DNA from: Variovorax paradoxus_P
GTDB taxonomy: Bacteria; Pseudomonadota; Gammaproteobacteria; Burkholderiales; Burkholderiaceae_C
Reading direction: 5' to 3' (one strand)
DNA: 64,000 nucleotides
NCBI RefSeq assembly: GCF_050627025.1
Contig: NZ_CP192472.1
The position numbers and the translations under genes are program-made. This document shows positions 50,478 through 60,108 of the stretch, one piece after another (within the stretch, counting starts at the first letter, position 1; the number at the start of each line of letters is the position of its first letter). Under the pieces are notes generated by a model, which did not search any database, was not told where the DNA came from, and worked only from the letters and a program-made list of their open reading frames with translations.

Positions 50478-53149
50478 AGCTGCAGATCACACGCTTGCGC
50501 GTCGAGCAGATGCGGCGCTTTCGCTCACCGCTGGAGCTCGGCGGCTTCGAGCCCGGGCTCAACATCGTGGCCGCGCCCAACGAGGCGGGCAAGAGCACGC
50601 TGGTGCGCGCCATTCGCGCAGCCTTTTTCGAGCGCCACCGTTCCACGGCTGTGGAAGACCTGCGGCCTTGGGGCGAGGGCAGTGGTGCTGCGCCGCTGGT
50701 CGAACTCGACTTTCTGATCGACGGCCAGAGCCATCGGCTGGTGAAGAGCTTTCTCGGCAAGAAGCGTTGCACCCTGGCCGTCGGCACGCGCTCCTTCGAC
50801 GGCACCGACGCCGAAGACCACCTGGCGCAGCTGTTCGGGTTTTCGTTCGCCGGAAAGGGCGCAAGCAAACCTGAGAACTGGGGCATTCCGGGCCTGCTGT
50901 GGGTAGAGCAGGGGCGCGGGCAAGAGCTGGACGTGAGCCATGCGCGCGATCATCTGCACGACGCGCTTCGCGACCCTGCCGGCGATTCAGCTGCGGCGCT
51001 GGCGGCGAGCGGCGGCGACGCACTACTCGACAGCCTGCGGGCCCAGCGCGACGAAATTCTGACCTCGACCGGCAAGCCGCGCGCCGCCTACGCCGAAGCC
51101 ATCGCGCAAGTGGCCGAACTGGAAGCCGCGCTTGGAGCAATCGACGCGCAGGTCGCCACCTACCGCCAGCAGGTCGACCAACTCGCGGACATGCGCCTGC
51201 AGCACCGGGCCGACGAAATCGCCCGCCCCTGGGAAGTGCTGCGCGAAGAATTGCTCGCCACGCAGCGCCGCAACGACGCACTGCAGGCGAGCCAGGAGCA
51301 ATTGCGCAGCGACCGTGCGCGCCTGCAGCAGCTGCACGAAACCCGCGACCTGCTCGCGAAGGAACTGGCCGGGTTGGGGCAGCAGCAGGCCGAGGTTCAG
51401 GCACGCGAGCATGCCTGCGAGGAAACGGCCAGGCAGCTGCAAGACAGCAACACCGCGGTGGACCATGCGCGCCAGTTCGCGGCAGAAGCACAGCGCCGTG
51501 TCGACAGCGCACGCGATGCCTGGCGCGTTGCAAGCCAGGAGGCCCAGCGCCGCAATCTCCAGCAGTTGCTGCAACAGGCGCAAGCCGATGCAGCCCGAAG
51601 CACCGAAAGCATCGCCCGTGCGGATGAAGCCCAAGCACGCCTGGCGGCATTGCAAGCGACGGCCGCCGCGGCGCCGAAGATTCGCGCCGCAGACGTCGAG
51701 CAGTTGCACAAGCTCGAGCGTGCCGAGCGCGACGCCGATCTGCGCCGCCAGGCCGTGGCCACCCGGCTGCAGTTTGTGCTGCCGGAAGGCCAAGCGCTCG
51801 AACTGCAAGCCCGCAGCGAAACCCACGACTTGCGCGGGCAGGGCGAACGGCTCATCGACGCACCCGCCACGCTGCACATGCCCGGAGGCGGGCGGTTGGT
51901 CATCACGCCGGGCGGCGACGACTTGGTGACACTTGCGCGCGCGCACGGCGATGCCCGCGATGCGCTGCGCGCGGCGCTGCGGGCCCATGGCGTTACCGAT
52001 ATCGCGGAGGCCAGGTCGCGGCTTGGCATTTCGGTCGATCTCGATGCGCAGATCAAGCTCGCGCAGCAGGCGCTCGGCATCGTCGCCCCGCGCGGGCTCG
52101 ACACGCTTCGCGCCGAACTCGTGCAGGCCCAGTCGCGCATCGCCACCGCGCAGGCGGCGCTCGAACGCCTCCCCGCGCAAGCGGCAGAACCCGCCGTGTC
52201 GATCGAGGAAGCCGAAGCTGCGCAGCAGGCCGTGGCAGTGGCCGAGCAGGCTGCGCAGAAGAAGCTTGCCGAAGCACAGCGCCGCCAATCGGCGGCACAG
52301 GAAGCGAGTGCTTCAGCGCAGCGTGAACTCGCCTCTGCGCAGGCTGCGCTAGCGGACCCAGGCCGGCAGCAGCGCCATGCGCAGGCCAGCAAGCAATGGC
52401 TGGCAGCGGGCGCCGAGGCCGAGGCACTGACCGCCCGCATCGAGCAGACGAGTGCCGACGTGCAGGCCGCGCGGCCGGACATCGTGCTGCAGGACATCGA
52501 CAGGCTGCAGCGCAGCATCGAGCAACTCACGCGCAGCCATCAGCTGCGACGCGATCAGTTGCTGGTTCTTGAGAACACGTTGCAGCTGGCCGGGGCGCAG
52601 GGGCTGGAAGAACAGCGGGAAGCAGTGGCGGGCCAGCTGGCGCAGGCGCAGCGCCGTCAGGCCGAGCTGCAACGCCGTGCCGACGCACTCGCGCTGCTTT
52701 GCCGCAAGCTCGAAGAGAAACGCCAGGCCACGCTGACGCGGCTGCAAGCGCCGTTGCAGGCGCGCATGCAGCACTACCTGCCGTTGCTGATGCCGGGAGC
52801 GACCCTGCACATGGACGCCGGGCTCGCGCCCGCCACGCTCACGCGCCTTGGCGCCAGTGGCGCCGTCGAGAGCGGCCAGTTGCAGGAACTGAGCTTCGGG
52901 GCGCGCGAGCAACTGCGGCTCATCAGCCGCTTCGCCTATGCCGACCTGCTGCAGGAAGCGGGCCGCCCGACGTTGCTGATCCTCGACGATGCGCTGGTGC
53001 ACAGCGACGCGCCCCGGCTGGCGCAGATGAAGCGGGCGCTGTTCGATGCGGCCCAGCGGCACCAGGTGCTGCTGTTTACCTGCCATCCGGAGCACTGGCG
53101 CGACATGGGGGTCGAGCTGAGGTCGTTGAACCAAGGCTCGCCCGGTTAG
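50474..53149 (+). CDS. SbcC/YhaN-like SMC-type ATPase
   Basis: An 891-residue ABC ATPase with the Walker A motif in NIVAAPNEAGKSTLVRA, long coiled coils (residues ~200-780, rich in Gln, Ala and Glu), an ABC signature region (LQELSFGAREQLRLISRFAY) and Walker B in TLLILDDALVHSD. No CxxC zinc hook is found in the coiled coil, and the length is shorter than SbcC or Rad50. It is therefore closer to the YhaN group. With the overlapping nuclease gene it should process broken or hairpin DNA ends. Confidence 0.88.
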   Translation: MKLQITRLRVEQMRRFRSPLELGGFEPGLNIVAAPNEAGKSTLVRAIRAAFFERHRSTAVEDLRPWGEGSGAAPLVELDFLIDGQSHRLVKSFLGKKRCTLAVGTRSFDGTDAEDHLAQLFGFSFAGKGASKPENWGIPGLLWVEQGRGQELDVSHARDHLHDALRDPAGDSAAALAASGGDALLDSLRAQRDEILTSTGKPRAAYAEAIAQVAELEAALGAIDAQVATYRQQVDQLADMRLQHRADEIARPWEVLREELLATQRRNDALQASQEQLRSDRARLQQLHETRDLLAKELAGLGQQQAEVQAREHACEETARQLQDSNTAVDHARQFAAEAQRRVDSARDAWRVASQEAQRRNLQQLLQQAQADAARSTESIARADEAQARLAALQATAAAAPKIRAADVEQLHKLERAERDADLRRQAVATRLQFVLPEGQALELQARSETHDLRGQGERLIDAPATLHMPGGGRLVITPGGDDLVTLARAHGDARDALRAALRAHGVTDIAEARSRLGISVDLDAQIKLAQQALGIVAPRGLDTLRAELVQAQSRIATAQAALERLPAQAAEPAVSIEEAEAAQQAVAVAEQAAQKKLAEAQRRQSAAQEASASAQRELASAQAALADPGRQQRHAQASKQWLAAGAEAEALTARIEQTSADVQAARPDIVLQDIDRLQRSIEQLTRSHQLRRDQLLVLENTLQLAGAQGLEEQREAVAGQLAQAQRRQAELQRRADALALLCRKLEEKRQATLTRLQAPLQARMQHYLPLLMPGATLHMDAGLAPATLTRLGASGAVESGQLQELSFGAREQLRLISRFAYADLLQEAGRPTLLILDDALVHSDAPRLAQMKRALFDAAQRHQVLLFTCHPEHWRDMGVELRSLNQGSPG

Positions 53150-53207
53150 GGCGCAGCCCGCCGTCCTGTTGCGGGCGACTTTCCAATCGGTAGACCTGCA
53201 CCAATGC

Positions 53208-55262
53208 CTACGCCGCGTCCACTCTTTGTTCGAGCACGCCCAAAAGCTCCAAGGGGTCGAAAGGCTTGATCAGGTGCGCGTCGAAACCCGCGGCGCGTGC
53301 CCGTGCCTTGTCCGACTCCTGGCCCCAACCCGTGGCGGCGAGCAGAAAGGCTTGCCGGCCCCAGGGAGTGCGCCGCACTGCCTCGGCAACCTCATAGCCT
53401 GTGAGCTTGGGCATGCCGATGTCCAGAATCAGCACGGAGGGCCGCACCGCCTCTGCAATGTCCAGTGCCTGGGCGCCGTCCGTTGCAACATGCACCTGAT
53501 GGCCTTCCATGCGGAGCAATTCCGCCAGGAGGGTTACGGCGCTCAGGTTGTCGTCCGCAATCACGATGCTTGCGGCGCGACGCCCGCTTGTCGTGTGCAC
53601 CGGAAGCGCCTTCTCCAGTTCCGGATTCGGCGGAACGCTGCCGACGGGAAGCCGTACGACGAAGCGGCTGCCTTTTCCGAGGCCTGCGCTTTCGGCAACG
53701 ATGGTGCCGCCGTGTGCGGCGCATATGGCGCGTGACAGGGCGAGACCAATGCCAAGGCCGCCCTCGGGGCGATGCAGCACGGCGCCCTCTTGCGAGAACA
53801 TCTCGAAGATGCGTTCGAGCGACTGCGGCGTCAACCCCATGCCGTTGTCGCCGACCACAAACTCGCAGAACTCGCCCGCGCTCGACGCACAGACCTCGAT
53901 GCGGCCACCCGCCTGGGTGTATTTGGCGGCGTTCGTCAAAAGGTTGGTGATGATCTGTGCAAGGCGAACCGGGTCGGCCTGGAGTGCCAGGTTGTCTTCG
54001 ACCTTCAACGTCACCGTGTGATTTCGTCTGCGTATCTCGGAGCCGGTGTTTTGCAACGCCAGCTCTATTGCCGTGCGCGCATGGACCAGCTCCTTCTTGA
54101 CCGTCATGCGGCCGGTCTTGATACGGCTGGTGTCGAGCAGGTCGTCCAGCAGCCTGGAGATCTGGAAGACTTGCGTGCGAATCATCTCCGCGGTGTTCTG
54201 CGTAGCCGGGTCGGGCGACTGCTTGAGCATTTGCGCGGCAAGGCCTATGGGAGCTAGCGGGTTGCGCAGTTCGTGCGCGAGCACCGCCAGAAACTCGTCC
54301 TTTTTCTGGTCGGCCTCGCGCAGATCCTGTTCCATCTGCTTTCTGACCGTCGACTCTTGCAGCACACCGAAGATGCTTGCGACAGCGCCGGCATCGTCGG
54401 TTTGCGGCGTTCCCCAAACCGAAAGCCAGCGCGGCGGATGGCTGCCGGCCAGCCGATACTCTTCGCGGTAGGTCGTGCCGGTGCGAACGCTTGCCCGGAC
54501 CGCGTCGAGCGTGCGTTCCCTGTCATCTTCATGAATGAGTCGAGCCAGTTCATGCCAGGTGATGGGGGCCACCGGAACACCGAAAAGTGCTGCCGCGCGC
54601 GGCGACAAGGAAACCACATCCGTGGCGGCGCTCCAACTCCAGTCGCCCATTTCCGCGGCAGCCAGCGCAATGTTCAAGCGCTCGTTGGTCAGCTGCATCG
54701 CGTGCTGGGCACGGGTGCGCTGCAGGCTTTCCCAGCATCGGCTGCAAACCAGCTGGACCAGTTCGATCTCTTGCTTGCTCCATTGTCTTGGCGTGCGCTG
54801 GTGCACCGCCATGGCTGCCACGAAGCGGCCGTCCTTGTGCAGTGGAACGCAGATCACGGCCTGGATGGCGGTGAGGCGGTAGGCACTCAGATCCATTCCC
54901 GCCGCTCGCGGGTCCGTGTCGATGTCGTGGACCACGTAGGGGAGGTTGGCCCGCATGAGCTGAAGGCAATCCAGCCCGAACTGGGAGAACGTGTAGCGCC
55001 CGACGATGGAATCGACGCCGCGGCTGAAATCCCCGGTGAGGGTGAAGTGGTCCTCGTCGGGATCGACTTCGGCATAAGCGCACCGGTTGACCCCCATGTG
55101 CGTTCCCAGCAACCGCGCCGTGATCTGCATGACTTCCGCAGGGTCGCTCAGTGGCTGCGTCGTCCTCGCAAGGCTGTCCAGAAAGGCGATCTGCGAGTCC
55201 AGGTCCGCGATGGCGCCCGCCCTTGCGTCTGATCGGAAGGGCGGTGCGGCTTCTGAACTCAC
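53208..55262 (-). CDS. Hybrid sensor histidine kinase (GAF-PAS-kinase-receiver)
   Basis: A 684-residue soluble kinase with no membrane segment. Residues ~25-195 form a GAF domain and ~200-320 a PAS/PAC domain (WHELARLIHEDDRERTLDAV). Then follow the phospho-acceptor helix FLAVLAHELRNPLAP and the ATPase boxes NLLTNAAKYTQ, GDNGMGL and GGLGIGLALS. The C-terminal receiver has its phospho-Asp in LILDIGMPKLTG and the Lys in LIKPFDP. It starts at a GTG with a weak ribosome site. The neighbouring regulator at 55367 on the same strand may be its partner. Confidence 0.92.
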   Translation of the reverse strand: MSSEAAPPFRSDARAGAIADLDSQIAFLDSLARTTQPLSDPAEVMQITARLLGTHMGVNRCAYAEVDPDEDHFTLTGDFSRGVDSIVGRYTFSQFGLDCLQLMRANLPYVVHDIDTDPRAAGMDLSAYRLTAIQAVICVPLHKDGRFVAAMAVHQRTPRQWSKQEIELVQLVCSRCWESLQRTRAQHAMQLTNERLNIALAAAEMGDWSWSAATDVVSLSPRAAALFGVPVAPITWHELARLIHEDDRERTLDAVRASVRTGTTYREEYRLAGSHPPRWLSVWGTPQTDDAGAVASIFGVLQESTVRKQMEQDLREADQKKDEFLAVLAHELRNPLAPIGLAAQMLKQSPDPATQNTAEMIRTQVFQISRLLDDLLDTSRIKTGRMTVKKELVHARTAIELALQNTGSEIRRRNHTVTLKVEDNLALQADPVRLAQIITNLLTNAAKYTQAGGRIEVCASSAGEFCEFVVGDNGMGLTPQSLERIFEMFSQEGAVLHRPEGGLGIGLALSRAICAAHGGTIVAESAGLGKGSRFVVRLPVGSVPPNPELEKALPVHTTSGRRAASIVIADDNLSAVTLLAELLRMEGHQVHVATDGAQALDIAEAVRPSVLILDIGMPKLTGYEVAEAVRRTPWGRQAFLLAATGWGQESDKARARAAGFDAHLIKPFDPLELLGVLEQRVDAA

Positions 55263-55366
55263 GGATGGTCTCGGGTGGAATGAAGAATACGTTGGCGGGC
55301 CCTTGATGGACGGCCTAGCGAGTGGATCATTGCGGCTCTGCGGCCCGTGTCAGCCGGATTCGCTAT

Positions 55367-56158
55367 TTACGAGGCCCACACACCTTGCGCAGCTTCATGC
55401 ATGCTGTTGCGACGATCGTTGCCGCTCTCGCTGCTTGCACGGTCGAAAAAACCGGGCGGGCCCTGGTCATCCAGGTACGAGGGCATGGCGCTCAGTCGGT
55501 AGCCCTGGCCCCAGATGGCCTGGAGCCGGAAGCGCAACCCGAGTTTTCTGCGCAAGGTCGATACGCAGACGTCCAGCGTGCGTGAGAGAACGCTGTTCTC
55601 GACCTTTCCGCCCCACACATTCGCAAAGAGCCATTCCCGCGTCAGGAGTTGGTCGATGTTGCGAAAGAAGGCGACCGCCAGGTCGAACTCGCGGGGCCGC
55701 AGCTTGATGGGCGTGCCGGCAAACTCCGCCTCGTCCTGGTCCAGCATGAAACGATAGCCCCGCCATTCGATCACCCGCGGGGGAATGGGCATTTGGCGGC
55801 GCACCAGCGCGGCTTCCAGCAAGCGGTAGGTGCCTTCGAATGACGATGGCGCGTGCGCCACGACTGAAAAGTCATCGCCGTATAAAGCCGAGATCGTCCG
55901 GAACTGGCGCTTGCAGGCGCCGAGGACCAGCGGCACCTGCTGCCCCAGGATGCCGCGGACCTGGCTGATGAGCGGCTGGAAGGCCGCCGGATCGTGCGGA
56001 CAGGCGAGCAGCAGCAAGCCGAAGTTCGCCGCGTCGCCAGCGCGCTCCCGAAGCTCGTTCACGTGGCTGAAAACCACAGGCACATGGCCCAGCCTGCAGA
56101 TTGCCCGCCTTGCGAGTTCTCTGGATCGAAGGGATGAATCTAGGACGGCAATTTGCAA
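55367..56158 (-). CDS. Winged-helix response-regulator-like transcription factor with degenerate receiver
   Basis: A 263-residue OmpR-like protein. The C-terminal DNA-binding winged helix is clear (PIKLRPREFDLAVAFFRN, TREWLFANVWGG, SRTLDVCVSTLRRKLGL, IWGQGYRLSA). The N-terminal half looks like a receiver fold (MQIAVLDSSLRSRELARRAI), but the strand that should end in the phospho-Asp reads LLLLACPHD, and no Lys pair is obvious. It therefore probably works without phosphorylation. The start is a TTG with a weak ribosome site. It is upstream of the hybrid kinase on the same strand. Confidence 0.82.
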   Translation of the reverse strand: MQIAVLDSSLRSRELARRAICRLGHVPVVFSHVNELRERAGDAANFGLLLLACPHDPAAFQPLISQVRGILGQQVPLVLGACKRQFRTISALYGDDFSVVAHAPSSFEGTYRLLEAALVRRQMPIPPRVIEWRGYRFMLDQDEAEFAGTPIKLRPREFDLAVAFFRNIDQLLTREWLFANVWGGKVENSVLSRTLDVCVSTLRRKLGLRFRLQAIWGQGYRLSAMPSYLDDQGPPGFFDRASSESGNDRRNSMHEAAQGVWAS

Positions 56159-56230
56159 AACAGGCTACCGAATCGACGTTTCAGGCAGGGCCGCGCTCTT
56201 TGATGGCGGGCCGGACGACGGACGGCGCGG

Positions 56231-56485
56231 TCAAATGACCCGCAGTCCTCCAGCTTCAGCGCCAGGCGCGGGGACGCGAACCGGAAACTCTTCGTGCTGC
56301 ATTTGCAGCAAAAGCCAGAGCGGGAGTTGAGTGCCTGGGCGGATTCGCGCGGGCTCGGTTCCAAGCCGCTTCGTTTCTTCGCGAAGCCACTCGGCGTTTT
56401 CGGAGAGGCGCGTGACGACTGCATTGAGGGCAGCGACCTTTTCACCCAGGTCGGAAGCGCACTGGGAATGGGTCAGATCATTCAT
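56231..56485 (-). CDS. Small helical protein of unknown function
   Basis: An 84-residue protein started at the ATG at 56485. It has a long amphipathic helix (SDLGEKVAALNAVVTRLSEN, then AEWLREETKRLG) that could form a coiled coil, and a hydrophobic LPLWLLLQMQ. It has no signal peptide. The region upstream is AT-rich and probably holds its promoter. No family recognised. Confidence 0.5.
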   Translation of the reverse strand: MNDLTHSQCASDLGEKVAALNAVVTRLSENAEWLREETKRLGTEPARIRPGTQLPLWLLLQMQHEEFPVRVPAPGAEAGGLRVI

Positions 56486-56606
56486 CGACAAATCTAAATG
56501 TGAAAATTTCCCATTAATCGTACTATTAGTTACTCGCTTTTTCAAATCCGTAGTTTCCAGAGGGGGCATGCGGCGCCGGTACGTCCTTCGGCCGGCGGAC
56601 GCGGCG

Positions 56607-59600
56607 TCAGTTCATGCGGGAGGCAATAAGACCGGGCACCTGCGAGGCGGGCACCGGCCGCGCGAACAGATAACCCTGGGCCTCGTCGAAGCCTTCCTGG
56701 CGGATGATCTGCAGTTGCGCCTCGGTTTCGACGCCCTCCACAGTGGTGGCAATGCCAAGGCTCGTGCCTATGCCGGCCACAGCCCGGATGATTGCGAGCG
56801 ACTTGCTGTCGGGCAGGTCGGCGATGAAGCTGCGGTCCACCTTGATCTTGTCGAACGGAAAGCTGCGCAGATAGCCCAGTGATGAGTAGCCGGTTCCGAA
56901 GTCGTCCATTGCGATCTTCACACCCAGTTGCCGGATCTGCTGCAGGGTGCGGAGATTCCTGTCGTCGTTGCCAAGCAAGACCGATTCGGTGATTTCGAGC
57001 TGCAGGCGCGAAGGGGAGAGCGCCGAAACATCGAGCGCGTTCTTGATGACCTCGACGAGGTTGTCGGCGCCAAACTGGACCGGCGAGAGATTCACCGCCA
57101 CACCGATTCCGTCGGGCCAGGTGGCGGCCTCGCGACAGGCCTCGCCAAGGACCCATTCGCCAAGTTCCACGATCAGCCCCGTCTCCTCGGCGATTGGAAT
57201 GAAGTCGGCTGGCGAGATCATTCCCCGCTCGGGGTGGCGCCAACGCACCAGCGCCTCGAAGGTGGTGCAGCGATTGGAGGCGAGATTCACGAGGGCCTGG
57301 AAATGGACCTCGAACTGTCCGTGGGCGAGTGCCTCGCGCATCGAGAGCTTCAAGGCCTGGCGCGTCTGCAGGTGGGCGTCCATGCTCTTCGCGTACCTCT
57401 GGAGGCTTCTTCCGCCGGCGGCTTTTGCGCGGTGGAGCGCCACGGCGGACGCGCGCTTGATCTCGTCGACAGTGCCCCCGTCGTCCGGCGCCATGGCAAC
57501 GCCGACGCTGGCGCCAATGCTCACCTTGTTTCCCTCCAGGTCGAAGGGCGCGAGCAGCAGGGCCACCAGGCGGCGGGCGATCTCCATCGCCGCGTCAGAA
57601 TGCGGCAGCCCGGCGCAGCCGATCGCGAACTCGTCCGCGCCGAGCCGCGCAAGCGTGTGCTCTTCACCGGCAAGCCCGAGCCTCAGGCGCTGCGCGACCT
57701 TCTGCAGCAGGATGTCGCCCACCGGATGACCGTAGGCGTCGTTGACGGCCTTGAAGCCGTCCAGGTCCAGTGTCAACACGCCCACCAAAGTCCCATGCCG
57801 GCGCGGATCGTTCAGGTGCTTTTGCAGCACCTCGTGGAAGGCCAGGCGGTTGGGCAGGCCGGTGAGAACGTCGTGCCGGGCCATGTGGGAGACCTGGCTC
57901 TGGGCCTGGAAGCGCTCCTGCTCCGCCGTGCGGCGCGCGGTGGTATCGCGAAAGAAGATCGACAGGCCGTCCTCCGTGGGCGAGGCATGCACCTCGAGCC
58001 ACACATGAGTCGCCGGCACGAATTCCTCGAACGACACGGCCTTGTTGCCCGCAATCGCCTGCCGGAAGTAGTCGCCAAACAGGCTTTCGACCTGGGCGGG
58101 GAAAAGATCCCACAGCCTGGCGTTCATGGCCTCTTCGCCGAGCTGCAAAAACCTGCGGGCGTTCTCGTTCATGTACGTGATGCGCCATGCATGGTCGACA
58201 ACCAGCACGCAGTCCATGGTGTTCTCGAGAACCGCAGATAGCCGCGTCGCCGCTCGTTCTGCCTGCTGCTGCGCCACCACGGCATCGTTGCGCGCCGCCT
58301 TGGCCTCGGTAATGTCGCGCCACATGCTCACCATCCGGATCGGCACGCCCGTTGCGTCCAGCACGGGTGCACCGATGACGTCGAGCCACCGGTGCACGCC
58401 CTGGGCGTCGATGGCATCGACCTCGAGTCTCGACGTGCCGCCGGCACGCACCACGTCGAACATGGCGCTCAGTTTTCGAAGCCGGCCTTCTGGAAAGATT
58501 GCCTCGAGCGCCTCGCGCTTTGCGAGTTCCGAGACATCGAGACCGATCATCCGCCGCGCGGCCTTGTTCATCAGCAGCGTATTGCCCGACAGGTCGAGCA
58601 TGCTGATGCAATCGGGACTGCTGTCGAAAATGCTCCGGATCGAGGCCTCGCTCTCGCGCAGTGCAGATTCGGCCACGCGCCGCTCGGTCACATCGAGAAT
58701 CGAGCCGGCATAGCCGAGGAGCCCGCCATCCGGCGCGAGCCGGGGTGCGCCTGTGTCGATAACCCAGGCCCAGCTGCCATCGGCCCGGCGCAGCCTGTAC
58801 TCGAGCTGAACCGGAACGCGCTCTGCGTTTGCCGTCCTGAACAGCTCCAGCACCGGGTCGCGGTCTTCGGGGTGAATGGCGCGCACCCAGCCCGAGCCCA
58901 GCGACTCGGTTTCGGATTGGCCCGTTACCTCGAGCCACAGCCGGCTGTGGTAGGTCGCGTCGCCGTGCTGGTCCGTGAGCCACATCATCACGGGCACGCT
59001 GTCGGCGATGAGGCGGAACTGCGACTCGCTCTCGCGCAGCGCCTCGATTGCGATTCGACGCTGATGAACATCCTCGAGCAACCCGTACCAACGCACGATG
59101 GCATGGTTTTCGTCGCGGCGGGGGGCGGCCCGAGCCCTGAACCATCGGTATCTTCCGTCTGCCGCGCTCAGCACCCTGTATTCGGCATCGAAGGGAACGC
59201 CGCCGACCACCGAGTCGATCCACTGCGTCTTGACGCGTTCGAGGTCGTCGGGGTGCAAGGCGCATTCCCAGCCCGAGCCCAGCGTCTTTTCGACTGAATT
59301 GCCGGTGAGCGCCGGCCAACCCGGCCCAACCTCGGTGATTGCACCGGTCGCGTCGGCGGTCCAGGTGATCTGCGGGTGCAGTTCGACGAACGAGCGGTAG
59401 TGCGCTTCGCTGGCCAGCAGCACCCGCTCGGCCGTACGCAGTTCGGTCACGTCGGAAATCACGGCCACAAGCAGCTTGCCGGCCGAACCTGTTGAACCGA
59501 CCGCCTGCTTGAGCGTGACCAAGGTCCTGGTTGAGCCGTCCTCCATGGTGATTTCTTCTTCGAAGCTGCGGCTCTCGCCGCTCGCGAGAATCTGGAGGTC

Positions 59601-59834
59601 GACCGCCCTGATTCGATCGGCTTCCACGCGCGGCAAGAAATCGCGGTCTGTCTTGCCGCGGGCGCGATCGAGCGACACGTTGAGCAGATCGCAGGCCCGC
59701 CGGTTGAGATGCACAAACCGCGAGGCCTCGTCCTTGACGATGACCGCCTGCCCGACCGCATCGAGGATTGCGGCGACCTGAGCCCAGGGATCCGGTAGAT
59801 CACCGGGCTGCTGTGCTGCGCGGGACTCTCCCAT
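56607..59834 (-). CDS. Multi-PAS GGDEF-EAL protein (c-di-GMP metabolism)
   Basis: A 1075-residue cytosolic signalling protein started at the ATG at 59834 behind GGAGACATCGAC. It has about five PAS domains in tandem (residues ~20-640), several with PAC tails such as GLLEDVHQRR and SMWRDITEAK. A GGDEF domain (~655-820) with active-site motif RLGADEF instead of GGDEF, and an EAL domain (~835-1070) with FEALVRWRHPERG, NLSPVQF, DDFGTGYSSL and EGVET, complete it. The EAL residues look intact, so c-di-GMP hydrolysis is likely. Ala replacing the second Gly may still allow cyclase activity. The signal sensed is unknown. Confidence 0.92.
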   Translation of the reverse strand: MGESRAAQQPGDLPDPWAQVAAILDAVGQAVIVKDEASRFVHLNRRACDLLNVSLDRARGKTDRDFLPRVEADRIRAVDLQILASGESRSFEEEITMEDGSTRTLVTLKQAVGSTGSAGKLLVAVISDVTELRTAERVLLASEAHYRSFVELHPQITWTADATGAITEVGPGWPALTGNSVEKTLGSGWECALHPDDLERVKTQWIDSVVGGVPFDAEYRVLSAADGRYRWFRARAAPRRDENHAIVRWYGLLEDVHQRRIAIEALRESESQFRLIADSVPVMMWLTDQHGDATYHSRLWLEVTGQSETESLGSGWVRAIHPEDRDPVLELFRTANAERVPVQLEYRLRRADGSWAWVIDTGAPRLAPDGGLLGYAGSILDVTERRVAESALRESEASIRSIFDSSPDCISMLDLSGNTLLMNKAARRMIGLDVSELAKREALEAIFPEGRLRKLSAMFDVVRAGGTSRLEVDAIDAQGVHRWLDVIGAPVLDATGVPIRMVSMWRDITEAKAARNDAVVAQQQAERAATRLSAVLENTMDCVLVVDHAWRITYMNENARRFLQLGEEAMNARLWDLFPAQVESLFGDYFRQAIAGNKAVSFEEFVPATHVWLEVHASPTEDGLSIFFRDTTARRTAEQERFQAQSQVSHMARHDVLTGLPNRLAFHEVLQKHLNDPRRHGTLVGVLTLDLDGFKAVNDAYGHPVGDILLQKVAQRLRLGLAGEEHTLARLGADEFAIGCAGLPHSDAAMEIARRLVALLLAPFDLEGNKVSIGASVGVAMAPDDGGTVDEIKRASAVALHRAKAAGGRSLQRYAKSMDAHLQTRQALKLSMREALAHGQFEVHFQALVNLASNRCTTFEALVRWRHPERGMISPADFIPIAEETGLIVELGEWVLGEACREAATWPDGIGVAVNLSPVQFGADNLVEVIKNALDVSALSPSRLQLEITESVLLGNDDRNLRTLQQIRQLGVKIAMDDFGTGYSSLGYLRSFPFDKIKVDRSFIADLPDSKSLAIIRAVAGIGTSLGIATTVEGVETEAQLQIIRQEGFDEAQGYLFARPVPASQVPGLIASRMN

Positions 59835-60108
59835 GTCGATGTCTCCTCGATGTCTCCTGTATGGATGCCCACAGGCTTGCCCTCGTAGGCCGGAGCGGGC
59901 GTCAGCCAATGGTGCGATCTGGACGAGCCTTCGACCTACATCTGTCCAACCGAGGCGCGGGTGGTCACCCGTCGAGATCGACATTTTTCGCCGCGGCCTT
60001 CAACTTTTGGCTTAGTTGCCGATAACCAGATGTGGCAGCCCTGCGACCCCAGCGCCCAAGGCCCCACACCCGACTGGACAAGCCACTCACTTCTGAAAGA
60101 AGAGTTCC

